The notes below the pieces were generated by a model, which did no database searches, was not told where the DNA came from, and saw only the letters and a list, made by a program, of their open reading frames with translations. Below are positions 1-7,328 of a stretch of DNA of 15,042 nt, one piece after another. Position numbers and translations under genes: made by a program. Each line of letters opens with the position of its first letter. Positions within the stretch are counted from its first letter, which is position 1. Source of the stretch: Clostridiaceae bacterium (lineage in GTDB: Bacteria > Bacillota > Clostridia > Saccharofermentanales > UBA5734); contig JAAYBY010000294.1 of the NCBI GenBank assembly GCA_012729935.1, positions 1 through 15,042 on the forward strand. The letters run 5' to 3'.

Positions 1-2364
1 CAGACATTGAAACGGCTTCGTCTCGAAATTCCTTGTCTTTCTTCAGGTTGCTGCCTGAAAGACAGCGACCGTGCTCAAGAGAATCACGATGAAATCGTTG
101 CATACATTCAGCTTGCCAGCAAACTGAAAACACCTTATATCAGAATCCTTGCCGATCGTCAACCACAGTCAGAGGGTCCTGTCGATGATCAGACTGTAAT
201 TAAGGCGTTGAAAGCACTGGCACCGATTGCCGAGGCACAGAATATTGTTCTGCTGGTTGAAACAAACGGTGTATATACGAATACCAGGCGATTAGCTGAA
301 CTGCTTAATCAGGTAGCCAGTGATGCTGTCGGAGCACTGTGGGATATCCATCATCCATATCGCTTTGCCGGTGAGTCCGCTGAGACAACGGTAAAAAACC
401 TTGGTGCATATATACGCTATGTGCATGTTAAAGACTCAATTGTTTGTGAAGAGACCATTCAATATCGTCTGATGGGAGAGGGAGATCTGCCGTTCAGCAG
501 TATGATGATGGCACTTCGTTCCATCAATTATGACGGCTATATTGCTCTGGAATGGGTTAAACGGTGGGCATACGATCTCGATGACGCTGGCATCGTTTTC
601 CCTCATTTTGCTCATTTCATGGAACCGTATCTGGATAAACAGCCATCAGGCGGGCGCCTGTTTCATAACAGGAGACGGACGGGACAGTATGTCTGGGAAG
701 CAGACAGTCTGATTGATCTGACATTCCCGCAGGTTCTGGATCGAATTGCTGACGAGTTCCCTGATCAGGAGGCCTTCCATTTTACGACACTGGATTATAC
801 CCGCACATACAGGGAGTTTAAAGATGATGTTGACACGTTTGCCCGTTCGCTGATTGCACTTGGCGTCAAACAGGGAGATCACGTGGCAATCTGGGCAACC
901 AATGTACCGGAGTGGTTTATTACATTCTGGGCGGCAACGAAAATCGGAGCTGTTCTGGTAACCGTCAATACAGCTTACAAAATATACGAAGCGGAATACC
1001 TGCTGCGTCAGTCGGATACGCATACACTGGTTATGATCGACGGCTACAAAGATTCTGATTACGTTGGCATTATCCATGAACTTTGTCCTGAACTGGAGCA
1101 GGCTGAACCGGGTAAACCACTGCACATCCGCCGCCTGCCGTTTCTGCGCAATATCGTTACCATCGAATCCAGACAACCGGGCTGCCTGACATGGGATGAC
1201 GCCCTGCTTTTGTCAGACTGTGTGCCTGTCGAAGAAGTGCAGAGGCGGGCTTTCGCGCTTCATAAGCACGATGTCTGTAATATGCAGTATACATCCGGAA
1301 CAACCGGCTTCCCCAAAGGTGTTATGCTGACGCATTTTAATGTTGTCAATAATGGAAAAACAATCGGGGATTGTATGGACCTGTCTACTGCAGACCGCAT
1401 GCTGATTCATGTACCGATGTTTCATTGTTTCGGAATGGTGCTCGCGATGACTGCGGCCATGACGCACGGGACAACTATGTGTCCGATTCCGTCATTCTCG
1501 CCGAAACAATCACTGGCTTGCATCAACGAGCAGAAAATCACCTGTTGCCATGGTGTTCCGACGATGTTTATCGCTATGATGGAGCACTCCGATTTCAGTT
1601 CGACTGATTTTTCTATGATGAGAACGGGTATTATGGCTGGAAGTCCCTGTCCTGTAAAAGTGATGCAGGATGTTCAGCAAAAGATGAACATGGCGGAAAT
1701 TACGATTGTTTTCGGGCAGACAGAGGCATCTCCTGGCTGCACGCAAAGCCGGGTCGATGACCCGCTTGATGTGCGGGTCAATACGGTTGGCCGCCCGCTC
1801 CCCGGTGTTGAATGCCGTATCGTTGATCCGGTCACCAATGAACTGCTCCCGGACGATGTTGACGGTGAATTTGTTGCTCGCGGCTATAACATCATGAAAG
1901 GTTATTATAAAATGCCGGAGGCAACAGCTGCTGCGATAGATGAGGATGGCTGGCTGCACACCGGCGATCTGGCCAGACGGGATGCCCGAGGCAACTTCAG
2001 AATAACCGGCCGCATCAAGGATATGATTATTCGCGGTGGCGAAAACATCTATCCGAAGGAAATTGAGGATTTCATTTACACGCATCCGGCCGTGCGGGAT
2101 GTTCAGGTGATCGGTGTTCCTGACCGCCAGTATGGTGAGGAAATCATGGCCTGTGTCATATTGAAAGAGACTGCGAGCGTGACCGAGGAAGCGCTCAAGG
2201 ATTTTATCCGGGCTCGCATTGCAAAGCATAAGACACCGCGATATATCGAGTTTGTTGATCAGTTCCCGATGAATGCCGCGGGGAAAATCATGAAATACAA
2301 AATGCGTGAAGCCGCGATGGAGAAAATGGGCCTTCAAGATATGTCCAACCGTGAAGCAACATGA
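1..2364 (+). CDS. TIM-barrel isomerase-like / acyl-CoA synthetase fusion (5' partial)
   Basis: The reading frame is open to the left window edge, so the true start is upstream. Residues are counted here from a TTG at base 7. Residues 1-210 resemble the xylose isomerase-like TIM barrel (AP endonuclease 2 family): VETNG at 84-88, WDIHHPY at 112-118, YVHVKD at 138-143, GEGD at 157-160 and LEW at 181-183 supply the Glu/Asp/His residues usual for metal binding. Residues about 230-785 form a complete AMP-binding acyl-CoA ligase. It has the phosphate loop YTSGTTGFPKG (428-438), FGQTE (569-573), HTGD (651-654), GENIYPKEIE (678-687) and the C-terminal catalytic lysine in NAAGKIMK (K760). The ligase half is of the medium/long-chain fatty-acid type (FadD/YngI-like) and would make acyl-CoA from acid, ATP and CoA. 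Both halves are in one uninterrupted frame. The substrate and the role of the barrel are unknown, and the missing N-terminus may hold more of the barrel. Confidence 0.9.
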   Translation, partial: QTLKRLRLEIPCLSSGCCLKDSDRAQENHDEIVAYIQLASKLKTPYIRILADRQPQSEGPVDDQTVIKALKALAPIAEAQNIVLLVETNGVYTNTRRLAELLNQVASDAVGALWDIHHPYRFAGESAETTVKNLGAYIRYVHVKDSIVCEETIQYRLMGEGDLPFSSMMMALRSINYDGYIALEWVKRWAYDLDDAGIVFPHFAHFMEPYLDKQPSGGRLFHNRRRTGQYVWEADSLIDLTFPQVLDRIADEFPDQEAFHFTTLDYTRTYREFKDDVDTFARSLIALGVKQGDHVAIWATNVPEWFITFWAATKIGAVLVTVNTAYKIYEAEYLLRQSDTHTLVMIDGYKDSDYVGIIHELCPELEQAEPGKPLHIRRLPFLRNIVTIESRQPGCLTWDDALLLSDCVPVEEVQRRAFALHKHDVCNMQYTSGTTGFPKGVMLTHFNVVNNGKTIGDCMDLSTADRMLIHVPMFHCFGMVLAMTAAMTHGTTMCPIPSFSPKQSLACINEQKITCCHGVPTMFIAMMEHSDFSSTDFSMMRTGIMAGSPCPVKVMQDVQQKMNMAEITIVFGQTEASPGCTQSRVDDPLDVRVNTVGRPLPGVECRIVDPVTNELLPDDVDGEFVARGYNIMKGYYKMPEATAAAIDEDGWLHTGDLARRDARGNFRITGRIKDMIIRGGENIYPKEIEDFIYTHPAVRDVQVIGVPDRQYGEEIMACVILKETASVTEEALKDFIRARIAKHKTPRYIEFVDQFPMNAAGKIMKYKMREAAMEKMGLQDMSNREAT

Positions 2365-2602
2365 TGTTAACGCCGTGCGGACTTCCATCAGTAGATGCCA
2401 CATCATCGAACAGATTCAGAAACACCTGCGAACCCGCTCGCTGGGCAGTGATATAACCCTTAGTTGCAGTTTTGGACTTGCTTCAACAGAGGAGGCAGGA
2501 TCGTTTGATTTGCTGCTCGAATTGGCTGACAGCCGCATGTATTTGGCTAAGAAAAGAGGTGGCAATCAGGTTGTATATGAGGAGGGTTTGCCGGGTGATT
2601 GA
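2363..2602 (+). pseudogene. GGDEF-domain 3' remnant
   Basis: The frame directly after the ligase stop encodes the last roughly 75 residues of a diguanylate cyclase-type GGDEF domain. An amphipathic helix (IIEQIQKHLR) is followed by the strand ITLSCSFGLAS and the diagnostic ending ELADSRMYLAKKRGGNQVV, equivalent to the family's AD.alY.AK..GrN.v. The GG(D/E)EF active-site loop and everything N-terminal to it are absent. Upstream the frame only continues as a shadow inside the ligase, where the nearest ATG is at 2306. No ribosome binding site was seen for it. It cannot make or bind c-di-GMP and is best read as the decayed tail of a gene whose front was deleted, the ligase now abutting it. Confidence 0.75.
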
Positions 2603-2606
2603 TCGT

Positions 2607-2633
2607 ATGACAGCTGACCGTTTGTGCTATAAT
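2607..2633 (+). promoter_or_regulatory. Promoter of the SPFH-zinc ribbon-TPM operon
   Basis: There is a perfect TATAAT at 2628-2633, preceded by TG plus one base (2625-2627), which makes an extended -10. An ATGACA at 2607-2612 matches five of six -35 bases at a short 15-base spacing, which the extended -10 would tolerate. Transcription would start near 2640 and leave a leader of about 70 bases before the SPFH gene. Confidence 0.6.
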
Positions 2634-2711
2634 TGAGGAGTGGCAACATGCCGCACAGATTCAACTTTAAGAACGTGTATCGGTATCGATAGATTCGAAG
2701 GAGGCTGTTCT

Positions 2712-3935
2712 ATGGGAATAATTAAAGCGATTGCCAGCGCGGTCGGCGGCTCACTGGCTGACCAGTGGCTGGAAGTTCTCGAACCAGATAATATAAGTGA
2801 TTCGACAGTGTTTACCCGCGGTGTTACAGTCCGCAAGGATGATCGGCGCAACAGCAATGTAAAGGGTACAGCAGACACAGTATCAAACGGCTCGATCATT
2901 CACGTCTACCCCAATCAGTTCATGATGCTGGTCGATGGTGGCAAGGTTGTTGATTACACCGCTGAAGAAGGCTATTACAAAGTAGATGATTCATCTCTGC
3001 CTTCTTTGTTTTCAGGCGGATTCGGTGATTCGCTGAAAGAAACGTTCAATCGTATTAAGTTCGGCGGTGTCACGCCCACCTCTCAGAAGGTTTTTTATGT
3101 CAACCTGCAGGAAATCAAAGGAATCAAATTCGGTACAAAATCAGCACTGAATTACTTTGACGCATTTTATAATTCAGAACTCTTCCTGCGGGCTCACGGA
3201 ACGTATTCGATTAAGATCACCAACCCGCTTCAATTCTACGCTGAAGCGATTCCCAAAAACCAGGATCGCGTTGAGATTGACGATATCAATGAACAATATT
3301 TGTCAGAATTTCTTGAGGCTCTTCAGGCTGTCATGAATCAGATGTCTGTAGACGGTATCCGAATTTCTCACGTGCCGTCACGCAGTCGCGAACTCAGCCA
3401 GTATATGTCTCAGGTTCTCGATGAAAGCTGGCGACAGATGCGTGGATTTGAAGTTCAGGCAGTCGGCATTGCCAACATTTCATACGATGAAGAATCCAAA
3501 GAACTGATCAACATGCGCAATAAAGGTGCCATGCTGGGAGATCCGTCTGTTCGCGAAGGATATGTCCAAGGTTCGATTGCCCGAGGAATTGAAGCAGCTG
3601 GCTCGAATGAAGCAGGTGCCGCTGCAACCTTCATGGGGATGGGAATCGGCATGCAGGCTGGCGGACAATACATGGGGACAGCATCTCAGGCTAATCTGCA
3701 GCAGATGCAGCAGCAACAACAGGCACAGCAGCAGCCGGTACAACAACCAGCAGCAAACCCCGTTCAACCGGCTGCGTCAGACAGCTGGACATGCAGCTGC
3801 GGTTCAGTCAATCAGGGGAAATTCTGCCCTGAGTGCGGTAATGCCAAACCGCAGGGCCACCAGTGTGCCAGCTGCGGTCATGTTGTAACCGGTAACAAGC
3901 CTAAATTCTGTCCGGAATGCGGCAAGGCCTTCTAA
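2712..3935 (+). CDS. SPFH-domain protein with C-terminal zinc ribbons (YdjI-like)
   Basis: This 407-residue protein resembles the virion-core-type SPFH proteins such as B. subtilis YdjI. The ATG at 2712 is chosen because GAAGGAGG (2697-2704) sits seven bases before it; in-frame codons upstream to 2640 lack such a site and encode unrelated sequence. The SPFH/band-7-like body spans about residues 20-265. An Ala/Gly/Met-rich stretch (295-325), a Gln-rich linker (330-345) and two zinc ribbons follow. The ribbons have cysteines 361/363/372/375 (CSC, then CPEC) and 385/388/400/403 (CASC, then CPEC). No signal peptide or clear membrane segment is seen. Family members assemble as oligomers at the membrane, and in B. 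subtilis YdjI acts with YdjG and YdjH in PspA recruitment. It is the first gene of an operon whose other two genes match those partners. Family assignment is firm; the stress role is inferred from relatives. Confidence 0.88.
   Translation: MGIIKAIASAVGGSLADQWLEVLEPDNISDSTVFTRGVTVRKDDRRNSNVKGTADTVSNGSIIHVYPNQFMMLVDGGKVVDYTAEEGYYKVDDSSLPSLFSGGFGDSLKETFNRIKFGGVTPTSQKVFYVNLQEIKGIKFGTKSALNYFDAFYNSELFLRAHGTYSIKITNPLQFYAEAIPKNQDRVEIDDINEQYLSEFLEALQAVMNQMSVDGIRISHVPSRSRELSQYMSQVLDESWRQMRGFEVQAVGIANISYDEESKELINMRNKGAMLGDPSVREGYVQGSIARGIEAAGSNEAGAAATFMGMGIGMQAGGQYMGTASQANLQQMQQQQQAQQQPVQQPAANPVQPAASDSWTCSCGSVNQGKFCPECGNAKPQGHQCASCGHVVTGNKPKFCPECGKAF
3699..3746 (+). repeat. CAG/CAA low-complexity tract (Gln-rich linker)
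   Basis: A run of CAG and CAA codons broken by a few ATG, GCA, CCG and GTA codons encodes a Gln-rich linker between the SPFH body and the zinc ribbons. Mixed CAG/CAA use suggests a selected peptide property rather than a pure slippage repeat, although length variation between strains is plausible. Confidence 0.6.
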
Positions 3936-3967
3936 TCGAACAGACATAAACCAGAAGAGGTATGAAC

Positions 3968-5008
3968 ATGGCGACCGGAACGTATCACTGTCCGAATTGC
4001 GGTGCTGGGTTAAAATATCAGCCAGACCTTCAAAAAGTGACATGCGATTTTTGTCGAAGCTCTTTTTTACCTGCCGAGATTGAAGCGTTTGAAAATAAGA
4101 AACAGACAAAAAAAGCAGCGGATCAGGCCGACGTCGAGCATTTAGTGGCTTACCACTGCGATAATTGTGGTGCGGAAGTGGTGACAGATGATACGACTGC
4201 AGCGACGTTCTGCTATTATTGTCACAATCCGGTTTTGATCACAGAACGTCTGAGTGGCGTATTCAGACCGCAGAAAGTGATACCGTTTACCATCGATAAG
4301 GACTCCGCGATTAAGCGGTTTCAAGAATATGCGAACAAGTGGAAGTTTATACCACGTGATTTCACGGGTGCATCGCAATTGGAAAAAATGACCGGCCTGT
4401 ATCTGCCGCACTGGATGGTCGACTATGAAGCCGACATCGATTACAGCGGAAAAGCGACACAGATACGCAGATGGACGACCGGTCAGACAGAGTATACCGA
4501 GCACAAGGAGTTTAATGTCAATCGGCAGGGTACAATTGCTGTCAATCATCTGCACGAAGTGGCAATTCGAAAAATCGACAAAGGCTTGATCGATTCGATT
4601 ACGCCCTATGATGAAACCAAAGCGGTCGATTTTTCTTCTGCTTATCTTGCAGGATTTTTTGCTGAAAAGTATGACATTGAACAGTCCGAAGTCGAAGAAC
4701 CGGTGGCGGAGCGGGCTCGGCAATATGTTCGGACACTTGTCCAGGATACGATCGGAGCTTACCATGAAATCCAGCTGGAGCGCTCCAGCATCGACTTTCA
4801 CTCAGTAGACTGGACCTATGCTTTGCTTCCGGCCTGGGTTTTGACCTACCAATATCGGGGGCAGACCTATCTATATGCCGTCAACGGACAAACAGGAAAG
4901 GTTTTTGGTTCATTGCCGGTCAATAATCGAAAACTTGGATTGACATCGGGCATTATCGCTGCTGTCCTGCTGGCGGCTGCTGTGCTGGGAGGGTTGTTTT
5001 TATGGTAG
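3968..5008 (+). CDS. Double zinc-ribbon, C-terminal membrane protein (YdjG-like)
   Basis: This 346-residue protein has two N-terminal TFIIB-type zinc ribbons: cysteines 8/11/26/29 (CPNC, CDFC) and 64/67/82/85 (CDNC, CYYC). A mixed alpha/beta body of unknown fold spans about 95-315, and one hydrophobic C-terminal segment (324-345) ends the chain, so it is probably a tail-anchored cytoplasmic protein. There are in-frame ATGs at 3962 and 3968. The ribosome binding site GAAGAGG (3954-3960) lies only one base from the first and seven from the second, so 3968 is preferred. It sits 32 bases after the SPFH gene and overlaps the TPM gene by seven bases, indicating translational coupling. The layout matches B. 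subtilis ydjG, whose product works with YdjH and YdjI next to PspA. The ribbons may mediate protein contacts rather than nucleic-acid binding, which is an inference. Confidence 0.82.
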   Translation: MATGTYHCPNCGAGLKYQPDLQKVTCDFCRSSFLPAEIEAFENKKQTKKAADQADVEHLVAYHCDNCGAEVVTDDTTAATFCYYCHNPVLITERLSGVFRPQKVIPFTIDKDSAIKRFQEYANKWKFIPRDFTGASQLEKMTGLYLPHWMVDYEADIDYSGKATQIRRWTTGQTEYTEHKEFNVNRQGTIAVNHLHEVAIRKIDKGLIDSITPYDETKAVDFSSAYLAGFFAEKYDIEQSEVEEPVAERARQYVRTLVQDTIGAYHEIQLERSSIDFHSVDWTYALLPAWVLTYQYRGQTYLYAVNGQTGKVFGSLPVNNRKLGLTSGIIAAVLLAAAVLGGLFLW

Positions 5009-5826
5009 GAAAGCGCAGCTTGAAAACAACCGTCTGCCTGGTATTCCTTCTGTTACCGTTCATCATCTCAGCAGTTGCTTCAGCAGCACCTGAAAAGGTG
5101 GTTGATCAGGCTGGTGTCTGGTCCGACAGCGAGCGGGCAATTTTGTCTTCAGAAGCAGATCGAATGGGACAAACTTATCAGATGGATATTGTTCTCGTGA
5201 CGACTGATGATGCCGGGGGCAAGACGCCGCGTGACTATGCGGATGACTACTTTGACCAGAACGGCTACGGTGTCGGACCAGATGCCAGCGGGATACTGCT
5301 TCTGCTTGATTTTGACAACAGAGAAGTGTATATCAGCACTTCAGGTGAGGCCATCCGATACATGACCGATGCACGCATTGAATCTGTCCTTGACGCTGTT
5401 TTTGATGGCGGGATGCTTGAAAGCCGTTATTTTGATGCGGCAGGCTCGTTCCTTCGGGAGACGGAATCATTTCTTCAGGCAGGAATTCCAGAAGACCAGT
5501 ATACAGAGACCGAGGGACAGCGGATCTTGACCTGGGCAGAGGGGCTGGTGGGTCTTTTGATATCAGGAACAGCCGGAACTGGATTTTTTGTCAGCACGCG
5601 TAAACGCTATCAGGCAAAAACGCGACCGGCCGTTTTTGATTTCAGGCAAAACAGCATTGCTCAACTGATCCCTTATGAAGATAATCTCGTCAATACATTT
5701 GTGACGACGCGTATCCGGCCACCGGTCAATCCGACTGGAGGCGGTGGTTTGTCGGGATCGGGACGTAGTACAGTTCATCGTTCGGGCAGTGGTCGGATGC
5801 ATGGCGGCGGAGGCAGACGCTTTTAA
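5002..5826 (+). CDS. TPM-domain membrane protein (YdjH-like)
   Basis: This 274-residue protein begins with a signal peptide or signal anchor: KRSLK, a hydrophobic core to about residue 27, and a plausible ASA cleavage site. The TPM domain (about 33-160) includes QAGVWSDSERAILSSEADRM, DIVLVTT, a YADDYFDQNGYG segment and SGILLLLDFDNREVYISTSG. A second hydrophobic segment lies at 178-198, followed by a charged cytoplasmic stretch and a Gly/Ser/Arg-rich end finishing MHGGGGRRF, a tail typical of the family. The ATG at 5002 has GGGAGGG at 4987-4993, eight bases away, and overlaps the preceding stop by seven bases. The TPM domain would sit outside the membrane and the tail inside. TPM proteins were once called phosphatases, but the activity is uncertain for most. 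The gene matches ydjH in position and architecture. It converges on the tRNA nucleotidyltransferase gene with a 12-base gap. Confidence 0.87.
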   Translation: MVGKRSLKTTVCLVFLLLPFIISAVASAAPEKVVDQAGVWSDSERAILSSEADRMGQTYQMDIVLVTTDDAGGKTPRDYADDYFDQNGYGVGPDASGILLLLDFDNREVYISTSGEAIRYMTDARIESVLDAVFDGGMLESRYFDAAGSFLRETESFLQAGIPEDQYTETEGQRILTWAEGLVGLLISGTAGTGFFVSTRKRYQAKTRPAVFDFRQNSIAQLIPYEDNLVNTFVTTRIRPPVNPTGGGGLSGSGRSTVHRSGSGRMHGGGGRRF

Positions 5827-5838
5827 CGATTGAATCGA

Positions 5839-7212
5839 TCAATTGTTATCAGGTAAGTGATGCAGCAAATTTTCTGCTGCACGCATCAGTGCAGGTTTTT
5901 CGTTCGTCAGATGGCCATCGATTACACGGGTCAAGAGTGTGTCGAGCATGGCTCCGATTTCGGGACCTCTGCTCATTCCCAACTCAAGCAGATCCTGACC
6001 CCCAACCGCCAGATGACTGATCGTGTAGCATTGTTGATCAGTCAGGACTAGATTTAAAATTTGTTCTATCTGATCAAGGGCGGTTGATTCAGCAAGTGTC
6101 CCTCTGACGGATGCTTTTACACGAGCGAAGATCAGGATATCCGAAGCAAGATCAACACCAAGTCGTCGCAGCCAGTGTTTAACCGACGGACCAGTCGGTG
6201 CAGGCAAAACAGTTTGGTTTCTGATGATGGATTCAACACGCGTCTGAGTTGCCCGGTCGCAGCGAAGCCTGTCCAGAATCCGTTCAGCTATTCGCGCGTT
6301 TCGATCGTTCAGGTTATGACCGGCAGGCTGTCTTTCGGACTCTGTGCTGGATTCGTCGTCAATAACGAGTGAATCCAGCAAGGCCGCCAACCGCAAATTT
6401 AAAACGGCAGGACTATTTGATACAAATTGGATCGTGTTCTGGTCCAGTTTCTGCCGGACTGCTGATCGACTTTTTGGTTCGGATTCGGTGGTGCAGAGTT
6501 CAGGGATTACGACACATAAAACATCTCCGTATTGCTTGAGAACGTATTCAACGTGTTGACCCGTCAGCAACCGTTTCAGTTCAGAAAAAATACGCTCTGC
6601 CGGTAATGTCGATAATTCATCCTTATGGATGTGAACGGCTTCACCGGTTTTTTCCTCAATTGTAAAAGATAGTTCAGATGCAAACCGCAGGCTTCTCAGG
6701 ACGCGCAGGGCGTCTTCCTGAAATCGAAGATCTGGTTGGCCGACCGACCGGATCAACCGCCGCTCAAGATCCGACCGACCGTTGAAGGGATCCAGAACAC
6801 CATCGGGAGAGAAATCTGCATATAAATTTTCCGACGGCGGTGTCCAGGCCATTGCGTTGATGGTGAAATCACGCCTGGCAAGATCATCAATAATCCGGTT
6901 GGCAAAAATGATTTGGTCCGGTCGTCGTTTATCTGAATAGGTTCCGTCTATGCGATAAGTCGTTATTTCGATGGACTGCTGATCCATAACGACTGTGACG
7001 GTACCGTGTTCGACACCAGTCAAGATTACTTTGTATTCCTGGAAGACAGAGCACAACTCATCGGGGTGTGCACTGGTTGCCAAATCGTAATCAGATGGCT
7101 GTAGGCCCAGCAGCAAGGCTCGAACGCTGCCACCTACTAAATAGACTTCGAAATGGTTGTTTTTTAACAATATGATTGCTTTTCGAACAGCAGCTGGCAA
7201 GTCCCGGTTCAT
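5839..7212 (-). CDS. cca: CCA-adding tRNA nucleotidyltransferase
   Basis: The 457-residue product is a class II nucleotidyltransferase that adds or repairs the 3' CCA of tRNAs. It shows the GGSVR nucleotide-binding loop (27-31), the metal-binding pair in DYDLAT (D41, D43), RRDFTINAMAW (113-123), and the base-selecting helix EDALRVLRSLRFA (166-178). The C-terminal tRNA-binding region includes VGGQDLLELG (403-412) and GPEIGAMLDTLL. The ATG at 7212 is used because a GGAGG lies eight bases upstream (7221-7225 on the plus strand); the frame stays open to 7290, but those residues do not look like the family. Where many clostridial and enterobacterial enzymes have an HD motif (LLHD), this one reads LRLAALLDSL, so an HD phosphohydrolase is absent or lost. 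Whether it adds all of CCA or only part cannot be told from sequence. Confidence 0.93.
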   Translation of the reverse strand: MNRDLPAAVRKAIILLKNNHFEVYLVGGSVRALLLGLQPSDYDLATSAHPDELCSVFQEYKVILTGVEHGTVTVVMDQQSIEITTYRIDGTYSDKRRPDQIIFANRIIDDLARRDFTINAMAWTPPSENLYADFSPDGVLDPFNGRSDLERRLIRSVGQPDLRFQEDALRVLRSLRFASELSFTIEEKTGEAVHIHKDELSTLPAERIFSELKRLLTGQHVEYVLKQYGDVLCVVIPELCTTESEPKSRSAVRQKLDQNTIQFVSNSPAVLNLRLAALLDSLVIDDESSTESERQPAGHNLNDRNARIAERILDRLRCDRATQTRVESIIRNQTVLPAPTGPSVKHWLRRLGVDLASDILIFARVKASVRGTLAESTALDQIEQILNLVLTDQQCYTISHLAVGGQDLLELGMSRGPEIGAMLDTLLTRVIDGHLTNEKPALMRAAENLLHHLPDNN

Positions 7213-7264
7213 CAAACACGCCTCCATAGATGATTGTAAAAAGTCAAACATGACTACAAAAATA

Positions 7265-7294
7265 ATGATACAGCGTAATATATGAATCAATCAA
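7265..7294 (-). promoter_or_regulatory. Possible cca promoter
   Basis: On the minus strand TTGATT (7289-7294) is followed after 18 bases by TATCAT (7265-7270), about 50 bases upstream of the cca start and just after the MFS stop. Both boxes are imperfect, so cca may instead be co-transcribed with the MFS gene. Confidence 0.35.
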
Positions 7295-7328
7295 CAGAGC
7301 CACTGTCGGGACAGTTAATGTTTTCAGA

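Noticed and set aside
1510..2406. Long open frame (298 codons) on the minus strand
   Set aside because: It lies wholly antisense to the conserved acyl-CoA synthetase domain, shows no recognisable motif and has biased composition typical of a shadow of a real gene.
2640..2711. N-terminal extension of the SPFH protein (24 residues from a GTG at 2640)
   Set aside because: It coincides with the predicted transcription start and leader and lacks a ribosome binding site, while the ATG at 2712 has an excellent one.
4142..4801. 219-codon open frame on the minus strand
   Set aside because: It is antisense to the well-supported zinc-ribbon membrane protein and has no domain or plausible ribosome binding context.
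5827..5838. Bidirectional terminator between the convergent TPM and cca genes
   Set aside because: The 12-base gap and its flanks have no GC-rich stem with T-tracts on either strand.
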